Assembly (NCBI GenBank): GCA_949358305.1
Contig: OX442318.1
Coordinates: 854,501-918,500 of the forward strand
Source: Strigamia acuminata
Taxonomy: Eukaryota; Arthropoda; Chilopoda; Geophilomorpha; Linotaeniidae
Direction of reading: 5' to 3'
Length of the DNA: 64,000 bases
In this document: positions 13,048-23,744 of the stretch, in pieces
How the letters are laid out: each line of letters starts with the position of its first letter
How positions within the stretch are numbered: position 1 is the first letter of the stretch
Position numbers and translations under genes: made by a program
The notes under the pieces: generated by a model
What the model was told of the DNA's origin: nothing
Databases searched by the model: none
Seen by the model: only the letters and a program-made list of their open reading frames with translations

Positions 13048-13159
13048 TAATCCACGAGAAAACACGAGATCTCGTATTTTCTCGTGGACCGCAAGACGTA
13101 ACGCAAAAACGCGGTCCCGGTCCTGGACCGGGACCGCGGTTCTTTTTAGCTGCCGGAAC

Positions 13160-13379
13160 CAGGGGCAGATCTAGCTTTTCGGGGGCCCGGGGCTTGAGGT
13201 TATTTCGGGGCCCCTTTTTCGAAATTTTTAATAGCAACCTTTCACTTTTTTTGTTTTTTAGCGACCTTTTTTTTTTTTTTTTTTTTTTTTTTAGTACATG
13301 GTCCTGCGTCTTGGGGGCCCCCTAAAATTTGGGGGCCCGGGGCTCAAGCCCCATTAGCCCCTATGTAGATCCGCCCCTG
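13160..13379. mobile_element. Nested hAT-type MITE, caggggcagatcta ends
   Basis: 220 bp inside the element at 12589-13413. Ends caggggcagatctag and gtagatccgcccctg, with 8-bp duplication gccggaac (13152-13159 and 13380-13387). Contains a run of T and the palindromic gggggcccgggg motif. Confidence 0.85.
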
Positions 13380-14031
13380 GCCGGAACAGTACCGTGGACC
13401 ACGCACAACACTGAGTATTGATATCAATATTAATGTAATATAATATCAATACTAATATGGACGCACTTAAGCCGAAAAATAAGCCATCCTTGATCATGGC
13501 GTCGAGAGCTCTCGGAAGCACTTATCTGATTCGAAATCCGTTCACCAGTTTCGGAGGAGATAGAGTTCGCAAACAGACTTCTCACGATTAACATAATACT
13601 CCGAAATTAATATGTTTCTATTTCTAAGTGCTTTCAGCCGTCCCTTATTTCAGCCGAGTCAACAGTCTTTGGCATCTGCACTCAGTTCAAAAAATGTAAA
13701 AATAATTACAAAACACAAGAACTATTTTCCTCTCACGGTTAAATATTTACAGTTGATATGGTGTATTCTCCAAGGAACACTTATTTAAGAGTTGTATATC
13801 CAGTATCGAAATATAAATGGAATGTGAATCAAGCAGTGAGATCTTCTGACGTTCTTACTTTTTATTCAGTTGGTTATTTTGATTGCGTTCATTTCAGAAT
13901 TTTATTCTACCGCAGAATCAACCTTTTCACCCGAAATATATTCTTTTCATTCCCAGAGTGGGTGTCATTGAAGTTGATATTTCTCGTCAAACGGTAACCA
14001 GTTTTAGTCACAAATCCCGCACGTCTTATTA

Positions 14032-14265
14032 CCGTATTTTATCGATTAAGAGCTGCGGCTCTTATTCAAAACTGCCATTTTTGTCAGCAATTACAAATTC
14101 AGTTTTTCGTTTCTTACATTTGTTTAATGTAACAAACAAAGTCTGAACGTCACGAACGAAGCATACGTTAATCATTCGTGAGATTAAATACGGAAACAAT
14201 ACGGTATTCTTGATGTCTCAGCCGCGGCTACAATTCGAGAGCGACTCTTGATCGGTAAAATACGG
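14032..14265. mobile_element. TA-target MITE, ccgtattttatcg ends
   Basis: 234 bp with inverted termini ccgtattttatcgattaaga and tcttgatcggtaaaatacgg, TA at both flanks. Located in intron 9 of copy 1. Confidence 0.75.
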
Positions 14266-14426
14266 TATGTTCATTCTTTTTAGCTTACTCGAGTAAACAC
14301 TCCAAAAGGCCCTTGCGCAGCAAATGATCAAGTTTCAGAATGTGAAAAAAGATGTTATGTAGCCAGGCTGCATCTACAGACATGGAAATGCAGGTACTGT
14401 AGGTTATGTATGTTGTTTTAGGAATA

Positions 14427-14927
14427 CAGTCAAACCGCTATAAAGTATAACGGATTTCTGGTTATAACGAATAGTAAAAAATGGCTCGCTTAGTTGGTTA
14501 GCCATAGTACGCAAGGTTTAAAAAATTTGATATACCATATTTTCGCAAATAAGAGCCGTGGCTCTTATTCAAAACGGGCATCCTAAGCCACGGCTCTTAA
14601 TCGAGGGCGGCTCTTATTACAATTGTTTACCATATTTTGATTGAAATTTCAATTTTTTCCATTTTAAATTTCCATTTTTTGATTGAAATTTCACTTTTTT
14701 TTAAAATTTTCTATCTAATTAACCATCCTCATCGACGAATGTTTCATTAATCGTTTCCTGTTTGGATACAAATGTAGCTATGGCTACTATTCGAGGGCGG
14801 CTCTTATTTCAAACCACCTCTCTCTCAGGCGTGACTACTATTCAAGGGCGGCTACACGGTAACCAACTTTTGTTATAACGAACCGATTTCTCGGGTGGCT
14901 TGCAATTCGTTATAACCGGCTAGACTG
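14427..14927. mobile_element. pogo/Tigger-like MITE with a nested MITE
   Basis: Ends cagtcaaaccgctataa and ttataaccggctagactg, TA flanks (14425-14426, 14928-14929). Another TA element (14535-14859, ends ccatattttcgcaaataaga and gggcggctacacgg) is nested within it. Related sequence occurs at about 305-512. Confidence 0.7.
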
Positions 14928-14996
14928 TATTACAAGCACAGTTTTCAACAAATTTGTCCTACTATTAGATTGCCATTTATGGAAAAGTGGAAACTA

Positions 14997-15206
14997 TACT
15001 CAAAACCACCACAACGTTGATCTATTGTTCGAGCCGTATCACTGGTGTAGTGGCACAAAAAGTAGCTCATAACACCATATTTGTAAAAACAGTCCAGACA
15101 TGTGATCGATTACCAACATTGTCAAAGGTACAGAACTACTTTTCCACGTAGCAGAACACATGGCGTAAACAGGCTAAATACATCAACGTTGTGGTGGTTT
15201 TGAGTA
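14997..15206. mobile_element. 210-bp TA-target MITE inserted in exon 11 of copy 1
   Basis: A 25-bp perfect inverted repeat starts tactcaaaaccaccac and ends gtggtggttttgagta. TA is duplicated at 14995-14996 and 15207-15208. Internal motif cgagccgtatcactggtgtagtg is shared with the elements at 54065-54508 and 59457-59879, so it belongs to a local family. Removing the element plus one TA restores the reading frame KLPLCTTQESAK of exon 11. Confidence 0.9.
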
Positions 15207-15520
15207 TACCTCTCTGCACGACTCAAGAATCAGCTAAACAAAGTGTCAAAATTTATTTGGAGTCTCTATTTAAAATAGATGTCCAAAGAGACTGTTCCTG
15301 CGTAGCACGCTGTGAAGAAACAATGTTCATACCTTTGGTAAAAAGAGATTATCCCAACGATCATACAAACATAATTTCGTTTCGTTTTGACAACAACATT
15401 CGAGAAATAATTGCAGAAGAGAAAGCAATTTCCGTCGTAAAATTGCTGTGTCAAATTGGATCGATAATTGGTATTTTAACCGGTCTCTCTACCTTTGCTC
15501 TCATTGAATATTATGTTTGA

Positions 15521-16820
15521 TTGCAAATTAAACGGAATCACTTGTCATAATAATAACAAAACTTTCTTTTCACGCATTAAGCCCATTATAAATATGCATT
15601 TTTTAAAAATATAAAACCACTTACTTTTCACTACTTCCTGTTGAACCACATGTCACCATATTTGTATTCCACTTGGAAATTATCTAGTTTTATGCACTGC
15701 AAATATAAATCAATGGAAAACTAATCATTAAAACAAAATGCTACTTGTACCAGTCACAAATATAAGACCTGTATTAACAAATTCAATAAATACACTGAGC
15801 AGACATTTTATCTTTGTATCTGACTCATCTTACAGCGCCATTAAATGAACCGTTTCATTCGTGCTACGACCAGGACGATGCTCGCTTCGGTTTTAGTCTG
15901 CAACTAGAAAATCGAAGAAAAATATGGGAATATTAGATAACAATATGGTTACACATGAATAATTAACATTATTAAATATTAGAAATATTAAAAGTTGCGA
16001 TTTTAAGGTAAAAATAGGGAATTATATGGGAAAAATTGGAATCGTGAGTGGAATATTAAATTTCTACCTCATCCTCGTCCAGATTCACCTCCACATGAGT
16101 GAGATACTTAATACCGAGCAGTTTATAAATCTCAAAATTCGGTTATTTGTACGGCCAGCCGTAGTTTTCTACTTCCATGGCCCGATTTTATTCTTGGTGA
16201 GACTGAAACCAACAAATTCCGAGTCAAACAGTAAAATGGCGTGTTTGGGTCGCGCTGAGGATGGTGGGAAGACCGCACGGCGGGAAAATGCTTGCCATCA
16301 GTTGAGTCGTCATCCTCGTGAATCAGCCACATTTTTAAGTTTCACGTGCAATTTTAAAGTCATAAAAATAAATAAAATGTTACAGAAATGATTTTAGATT
16401 GGATTAACCGCAATGACGCTTTCCAGAAATACCCTCAAAACGGCTCCCTATTAAAAATTTAATACAGAGCCGTATTGTGGTTATCCGCCAGGTTCAATAC
16501 AGTCATCTAGTGATAAAAAATAGAACCAAATTAAAAATAACGACTTTGACGCACTTGACGAAGACAAACATGACATTACGGTAAATAGATTGAATTTTCA
16601 TCAAAATAATCACGTGAACAAACTTTCCAGATTTTTATAGAAAAAAATTCCCAAAAAGATAATTTTTCTTATATCGAGCAAATTTAATGAGAAATAAGTC
16701 ATAAAATATACAGAGTTACCCGTACGTTTACATTTTACTTTTTAGTTGCAAATGAAAAGTGAAGTAATAAAATTACACAAAAGATTGAAAAGTTTAAGAG
16801 TGAGTTCGTTAAAGCTTGAA
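15521..16820. other. Gap between copies 1 and 2
   Basis: Contains the 3' flank of copy 1 (a caataaat motif near 15784), no convincing ORF, and the PARS2 exon 1 relic described separately. I see nothing else supportable between 15800 and 16490. Confidence 0.5.
16500..16690 (+). pseudogene. Decayed copy of PARS2 promoter and exon 1
   Basis: 16503-16690 aligns with 28678-28915: catctagtgataaaaaatag versus catctagtgacaaaaactag just before the PARS2 start, then agattgaattttcatc and cacgtgaacaaactttccag versus agattgaatttccgtc and cacgtaaacaaactctccca inside PARS2 exon 1. The PARS2 ATG is ATA here and frames are broken. It follows copy 1 in the same order and strand as PARS2 follows copy 3. Confidence 0.75.
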
Positions 16821-19800
16821 TCAAATAAAATATTCAATAAGAGCAAATATTGAGAGACCGGTCAAAATACCAAAAATTGAACCGACTTGACAGAATAATT
16901 TGACCACGGAAATTAATTGCTGTTCTTCTATTACTTCTCGGATGTTGTTCTCAATACTGTACTTAATCTTAAAGGTGTCCGTGGTGTCTGTAATTACTGA
17001 AGGTATGAATATTGTTTCTTCACAGGGTGCTGCACAGGCACAGTCATTTTGCGGATTTGTCTTGAATTGAATCTCCAAATATTGATTAGTAGTTGCCTTA
17101 GCCGTTGTGTAATCTTTGCAATCAGGTAACGAACTGTTTTCCATAAATGGTAATCTTGTAGAATAATATAAATAATATCAACGCAATTTCATTATTGAAA
17201 AATCTTTAAGCAATATGTTAAATTAATAGAAACTCACTTGCATTTGAATGACTGCTGGTCAAGCTTCGTTTTATAACATTTCTCTGCACATTCAATACCA
17301 ACTTCATTTGACACACAAGAACTTTTGGGAGTATTTAGTCGAATGAGCTGAAAATAACAAATTCAGCTTATAGCCATGAGTTAACCATGTGCAGAAATTT
17401 TACTGTTTGACGCCAAAGATTGATCTGAATGTTGTCGCCCTGATGTCTGTAAAAAATGTGTTTTGGATGAACAATTTGATTTTGTGGCAGAATAAAGTTC
17501 TGCAATGAATATAAGAAATAAACATCTGAATTCTATGTAAATTCACAAAACATGTCACCGGTTGATGTAAATTGCATGGTTCTGTGCGGACAAAAGGCCT
17601 AAATCCATGCGTAAACATTAGACTGTTTCTTTGGGGAAAATATGGCTCGTCAACTGTAAACATTTAAAAGGCGAGCATAAAGTACTCGAGTTTTGGCAAT
17701 TATTTGTACCTTTCTTGAACACGGTGCACATTCCAAATACTGTTGGCAAGTATGATATGTTCACCACTTTTGGGTCCGCTTTGTCGTACTGGTAAAGAAA
17801 TTAATTGTAAAAGCAATTGCCAAGCTTTGACCAAATTGTGCATATATGTTTGTACGTGTGATTAACTGATTACTGTGTATGGTAATCTCCAGGAAATTGT
17901 TCGGTATAAAATTTTAATTGTGTGAGTGTGATTTAAAATTTCAATTGCTTACTTTGCTCCACTTCATCTTTACGCCTGTAACCTGCATGTAATATCCCTC
18001 AGTACTTTTAGAGTCCTTCCATAATTGAAGTGAATTGTTTACGAATGGAGATGGCGGGTGGAGTAAATCTAAGAGTTGGTAATTAGTGCAAACTGTACCA
18101 AGTTGTCTAGCCAACTTCAACTTAGCATTGAATATTGTTTTACTATCTGCACAACTGACAATGAGTGGAAAATGAATAAAGTCATCTTTTACGAGACTAA
18201 CAGTTTTGACGAGTGGAAAATCTAAATAAGTAATGATTTGATTACAAACATTATAAACTGACGTGAGGATCAGAATTAGGAAAACTGCGTTTTTCATTTT
18301 CTGCTGGATGAAGACATTTTTTCGTGTTTTCTCATTTTTGTCAAGAATTGTCTGAATTTTGTGTTTCAACTCAGAATTTGCATTTGTAATTTTTCTGAAC
18401 TTCTTAAAGAGCATTTTGCAGCAGTGAATAAATATTTCAATGAGCATTAAACAAGACATTCCAAAATAGAGTCCTATGTTTCCACCAATGTCGCATAGTA
18501 AAGTGATTATGTCATATGAAAAACGTTCTTGCAGTACTCGAACATAATTGCTGACAATAAAAATATCGACAGTAGGTTCAGAACTAGGCAATTCTTCGTA
18601 GATTATGTTTAGTCTTCTCACTTCGCATACATCGAGACATTCGCAATGTTTCATTAGATTGGTTGTACGTATAAAATCTGTCAACTTCTCGAATTGCTGT
18701 CTTAGGTAAGTGTCATTACATTTCGGAAGGTCTCTTGTTTTGTAAAACGAATATCTGAAAAATAAGTTCAGTTAAGTTTCGCTGTTAAATAAATGTTGAC
18801 GGTCAAAGTTTTCGTAAAAATTCTCAAAAAAATTGTAATCTTTCCCATTGGTTAGTGAAGGTGACCTCCTGGCATGGTGGAGTTGTACTAAGTGGGTCTT
18901 TTTGGCCACAGGTCTTAAATGTACCTCGGAGTAATCTTATGGAATAATGTTCTAAAATACAAGTACCTGCACTTAATTTCTTTCAGGAGACAAGGATGCA
19001 AGCAGCCAATTAAATTCTCATTGCAAGGATTATGTTTTCTGTTGATGAAGTTATACTAAAACATGAATGTAGATTGTGTACATTACTAAAATTAAAATAA
19101 TTATCAGGAGAATTGACAGATGGAAAAAGTAACTACAGGGAGAAAGAGTTTAAGGGAGAAGATTTGAACTGGTCAATTGTTTAACCTGTGACACTTATTC
19201 ACCGTGTGACGATGATCAAAAACTAGTCAAACTTCCATCTGTGAGATAAGTTTAACAGGAGAAAAAGTGAACTATAAATTAGAGATAAAATGAAAAGGAG
19301 GCGTTTATTGGTTGAATCCTCATCCATCATCACGTCCAGCGGCGTCACCTAGCCTCGCGAGTACTCAATGCTCGTCCAAGCCTGATTCCTCGCAATTCTG
19401 GGCGGCATAACCACGAGAAAACATTGGGGTCTACTTGCTCGGGGTTGTATTCAACCAAACATTAATATTGGCAACTTCAGTCTCAGGAAAAGATCCGGTG
19501 ATGCACTATCGTTTCGATAGCACCCTAGAGCTGTCTTTCAACAGCCTGCATACCACCACAAACAATAGAAAGATCCACCATCATCGGCTGGAAATTGTAC
19601 ATAAAAATGTACAAGGCTCAAATAAGTACAGGGTTTAACAAATATCATGACAAGAGCAAGTTATTTCCGGTTGCAAGGGAATATACGTCGTATGCTTTAG
19701 CAGAATTACTGGATTAACCACTGCCGCAATAGGGACATTGGTCTCCAGAATCCCTCCAATCCCTAAACATAGGAGTTAGATACTCAGGACACTTTTCTCA

Positions 19801-21683
19801 TTAGTGGAGTTCCAGGTGGTCAACAGGAACTGAATACACAGGACCTAGCTCTCTTTTGGGGAATTTTTTTATTTAATCCGAATCGGGTCTGAACTCTCTG
19901 CAGGTATGCTCAGTCGTCTTAATCCTTTGCTCTAGTGTTATAAGTTCTTGAAATTTATCGTAAGCAGTTAAAATAAATCTTACTTTTGTAAATGTATTAT
20001 AAAAGCAAGTTCTGGCTTTAAATCCACATAAAACATGATTTTATGTGATTTAACTTCAAATTGTATTTATCTGGTTGAATTTACCACTAAATTCTAACAG
20101 CGCCATCTATTGCAAAATTAGGCATTGAATCAGATAAAACAGCATGATTGTCACAACCTTGATTTTGGTATAAACCTTGATTTTTTTAAAATATTAAACT
20201 ATATGTTTAAAACATAAATATTTGCCTTACATTTAGCACAGTAGTTGTAGCAACGGTTTTAATTGGCTGCCGTTTTATAGTTTGCAATCGAATTGGCACT
20301 GTTGTCTCATATCTAAGATGCGCTACTGGCGATGGATCTATTAATCCCTTTAAATTTAAATTTAAATAAGAAAAAAAAAACACTAGGTGCATTCAATAAG
20401 TCTAAAACGTATGCAAAACTCGTTTCATGTTTGTACGTGACGTCATTCCCATTTCCATTGAATAACATGTTATTCAATGGGAATGACGTCACGTGCAAAC
20501 ACGAAACGAGTTTTGCATACGTTTTAGACTTATTGAATGCACCTACTTTAAATTGAATAAGAAAATTTGAATTATTTACAGCTTGTGACAGCTCACAAGA
20601 AATGCTATTAACTTTCATTTATTTGTGCAAATGAAAATTAAAAAAAAAAAATTGGTGACCAAAATTCAAATTGTTCTGATTGGCCCTAACCAGTGTATCA
20701 ATCAGAGGTTTGTTGGCCCAAGAGGTTTGTTAGTTACTAATATGCAACAAGTGTTAGAAGTTTCGAACCAAAAACAGTAATTGTCGGTAATCTTTATGAT
20801 GTAACGTGTAGAACAGTCGTTGACAAAAATTAATAATCCCTAAATTGATGTATCAGTAATTGATGAAATAAGCGGAAATAATTTTAGAATTTAAGCTAAT
20901 TTAAAGACTTACATCAACCTGATTACAATTTTTAGGAAATTTTAGTTTGATAACCATCTTGTTATTCACATTACCAAATTCAATTTGCAAAGCTGTACAA
21001 AAAGAACTTTATAATGAATGTGGGTTTATTTTTTATTTTTTAACTTACGGCTTGAAACTTGACCAAACGGCCGTATAAGTGTAACGTCGTATTTAATTGT
21101 AAGATTACTGCGTAATTTTCCCTGCAAAGATATTTGGCTATTTGTTGGTGAAATAAATGAAGAATTGAGAATTTACCATTAAAAAATATGCATCAGTTAT
21201 GTAACTACCAATACGCAAATAGTTTAGAATTTTTTCTATCGTATGTTTATATTTTCTTATACGGAGGTCATAAAATCCCTCACACAAGTCTTTACTTTGT
21301 ATCTTGCCCTTCTTGCTTGAGCTTTCAGAATCGAAGTTTGAATATTCTTGCGTTGTTTCTGGGAAAAAATAAACATTTGGAAAAGCGCCATGTCTGGTTT
21401 CAATTAAATATGCATCAACTATTGTTGGTTCGATCAAGTATTGCCAAATTCGTTCACCAGTTTGCAAAACACACACTGCCAAATTCACAATGATCAATGT
21501 AAAAAATAAAGTTTTTAGACATTTAGACATCTTTTTTTTCTTTGCTGCAATTTTCATAAAAGTTTTCATAAATGCTGGTATCAGCAAATCCTCTGCCATC
21601 ACATTGCCAACGAAGTGTTGCATTTTTCTTTTTCGATGTTGTTGGGTTCTTTCAAATGGTCGATTCAGTTTGCGTTCACCCAT
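16821..21683 (-). CDS. DEG/ENaC-type channel, two fused units (copy 2), intact
   Basis: Exons on the minus strand, 5' to 3': 21177-21683, 21049-21121, 20913-20992, 20231-20347, 18967-19055, 17953-18754, 17710-17788, 17559-17653, 17404-17499, 17238-17347, 16821-17154. They join in frame to 793 residues. Unit A: TM1 about 55-75, ectodomain, Cys-rich exon 5, TM2 about 374-398 with CDIGGNIGLYFGMS (GMS 387-389). A basic linker follows, then unit B: TM1 about 443-464, YLDFP and FPLIVSC, the GMCTVFKK motif in exon 7, Cys-rich exon 10, and TM2 about 770-793 with GLS 782-784. The protein ends at the end of TM2. GxS filters and the GG..GL/GS..G glycines match the family, whose usual subunit has only two TM helices. 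Start chosen at MGERK to match the other copies; an in-frame ATG lies 60 nt upstream. The exon 4 acceptor (aaag) is the weakest splice site. Likely a cation channel; ligand unknown. Confidence 0.9.
20386..20543. mobile_element. Palindromic TA-target MITE in intron 3 of copy 2
   Basis: 158 bp, almost perfectly self-complementary: ggtgcattcaataagtctaa at the left and ttagacttattgaatgcacc at the right, flanked by TA. It sits about 40 bp upstream of the exon 4 acceptor of copy 2. Confidence 0.85.
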
Positions 21684-22841
21684 TACTTTTACTTTTCTCA
21701 CCATATTGTGTAAAAATAGAAGTGTAATAGAGCTGAAAATCAAAATTCATAATAAATTGCTGGATACAAGCAAGAGGAAAACACGGAGCAAAAAAATTAC
21801 ACGACAACTTACTCAAATCAGTAATCAAAAAAATCTAATTTCAATATAAATTATTCCAGTGAATGCTTAATGTTCCTCTTAAATGACTACTGCAGTTAAA
21901 TTTTTGAATTATTCTCCTCAATTTAATTTTTCTCAAATTTCTTGTACCGGTACCTTATTTGCCTCAATTTGTTAGCAGAAACAGTGAATTGGGCTCTTAG
22001 CCTTTGTTCTTAGTTTCTATAGCAGGAATTTAAGTAAAAACAGTGTTTCTTTAAGACAAGTGGAAAGTGAGAACATAGAACAGAGAAGGCAGAATAACAA
22101 GTGTAACAAAGCAGTTGTTGACAAGCAACATCAATAATGCCAAACAAACACAATGGCCCAGTAATAGTCAGTCAATAAAAGATTAACACGTTACAATTAG
22201 CCCGTTGGAGGGCTATTTTGGTGCAATATCATTTATTAGATTAGGATTTACTTACCAATGTTGCAACAGCTTGCTTGTCGTGGAGTGGAGTGAGTTGTTT
22301 CAATTCCAATCTATACATTTATCTTCTCAATTTTTATCAAGTTATTTACTTTTTCCAATGAATGTAAACAGAGATTTTGTTTAAACACACGACTTATTTA
22401 AACATTTAAAAATACTAGTCGATAGTTTGTTTAGCATGAAATGAGCAATGGCAAACATAAATAGTAGTTGCTTTTTACAAGGTGGAGCAAATGAGCAATG
22501 TCAATGTTTATGATTTGTGAAATAAGATTTATTTGCTTGAATTAAAAGTCAACATGTTAGGAATATTTTCTTCAAAGATTTATCACGGTATTTACTTTTC
22601 AATAAAACTTTCTCTAAGAATTTATCACGGTATTTACTTCTCAATAAAAATTTCTAAGTTCAAAGATAGTAGCTGCATTCAAAAAGTCGTGTTTTAAATT
22701 TTGTGTTGTAGAATTGTGTTTTGAGTTGTGTGTTTTGAAGCAAACTTTTTGAGTGCTGGAGTTTTTGTTGTATTTTGCAAGGGTTTTGCAAGTGTTTTGA
22801 AGTTTGCTGTGGTTACCTTTTCAAAATGGTTACCCATATGG

Positions 22842-23040
22842 TGGATACCCACATGGATACCCACATGGATACCCACATGGATACCCACATGGATACCCAC
22901 ATGGATACCCACATGGATACCCACATGGATACCCACATGGATACCCACATGGATACCCACATGGATACCCACATGGATACCCACATGGATACCCACATGG
23001 ATACCCACATGGATACCCACATGGATACCCACATGGATAT
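22842..23040. repeat. 12-bp minisatellite (tggatacccaca)
   Basis: About 16 nearly perfect head-to-tail copies of a 12-bp unit. Because 12 is a multiple of 3, five of six frames stay open, which creates false ORFs of up to 121 codons. Confidence 0.95.
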
Positions 23041-23539
23041 ACACACATGGAAGGACCAATCAGTAAAAGGCAGATTCTCCATAAGTTTGGTGTCATAACT
23101 ATTCAAATATTATACACACACAACAAGTTGAGAATTATAATTTAAGTTAAATTAAATTATAATTTAAAAATAGAAAAATCAATTTTCAAATCAATTTTAA
23201 ATTAGAAAAATAAATATTAAAATTCAATCCAAAAATAAAAACAATATTCAGACAAAGTGGCAGAAATTGCCAAATAGAAGAAATTCATATCGTTTGTGGG
23301 CCATACACGCCCAATACATCATTGCAATCTAGGTTTCTCCATGTTGCGTTGCATTACCACAAAACGTAATAAAAATAAAAACTACTTCTCCTAATGGTAG
23401 TAATACAAACTTGAGGTAGGAGTAATGCGGCTCGGCCAAAGGGAGAAGGACACCCTCTTGAGTCGAACAAGAGGATATCACATTTCCAACAGTTATAAAT
23501 TGCGAGTTAAACGTAGAGGCCAGTTTAACTATTTTGTGG

Positions 23540-23744
23540 GGTCGTCCAGGATCGTCCAGAGGTCGTCTAGGGGTCGTCCAGGGGTCGTCCAGGGGTCGTC
23601 CAGGGGTCGTCCAAGGGGTCGTCCAGGGGTCGTCCAGGGGTCGTCCAGGGGTTGTTCAGGGGTCGTCCAGGGGTCGTCCAGGGGTCGTCCAGGGGTCGTC
23701 CAGTGGTCGTCCAGGGGTCGTCCAGGAATCGTCCAGGGGTCGTC
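23540..23744. repeat. 12-bp minisatellite (ggtcgtccaggg)
   Basis: About 17 copies of a G-rich 12-bp unit with a few variants. Different sequence from, but same unit length as, the array 500 bp upstream. Confidence 0.95.

Larger units (their letters stand above)
12589..13413. mobile_element. hAT-type element carrying a captured channel-gene fragment
   Basis: Ends cagtgttgtgcgcggtcc and ggaccacgcacaacactg are inverted repeats, with an 8-bp duplication agtattga at 12581-12588 and 13414-13421. Inside, 12910-13047 is a copy of the 3' end of copy 2, and 13160-13379 is a second nested element. GC-rich palindromic blocks (accgcggtcccgg) make up much of the rest. A related, incomplete sequence is at about 7786-8200. 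Confidence 0.85.
724..15520 (+). pseudogene. DEG/ENaC-type channel, two fused units (copy 1), disrupted by a MITE
   Basis: Relative of amiloride-sensitive sodium channels, plasma membrane. Exons by splice sites and homology to the other copies: 724-1212, 1270-1342, 1395-1471, 1545-1649, 4245-4336, 11033-11795, 13638-13695, 13753-13835, 13898-13993, 14284-14393, 14969-15520. Exon 1 encodes a basic cytosolic N-terminus, a first TM1 and the post-TM1 motif FPYVYIFP. Exon 6 encodes a first TM2 (CDIGGNIGLYFGMS), a lysine-rich linker and a second TM1 followed by YFDYP and FPHVVNC. Exon 11 encodes the Cys-rich thumb and a second TM2 (IGILTGLS). The last exon is split by a 210-bp element at 14997-15206 that introduces stops. 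Without the element and one TA, all exons join in frame to 762 codons including the stop, so disruption looks recent. Introns 4 and 5 are swollen by transposons. Transcribed status is unknown; the insertion could be polymorphic. Confidence 0.85.

Noticed and set aside
12883-13065. A further, separate channel gene on the minus strand within copy 1
   Set aside because: Only 138 bp match, lying inside a transposon with its own target duplication; it is a captured fragment.
16026-16391. 121-codon ORF downstream of copy 1
   Set aside because: No homology, no splice context, and it is offset by only 100 bp from the non-coding PARS2 relic.
22694-23145. Overlapping ORFs of 88-121 codons on both strands
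   Set aside because: They are by-products of a 12-bp tandem repeat that stays open in most frames; the peptides are pure four-residue repeats.
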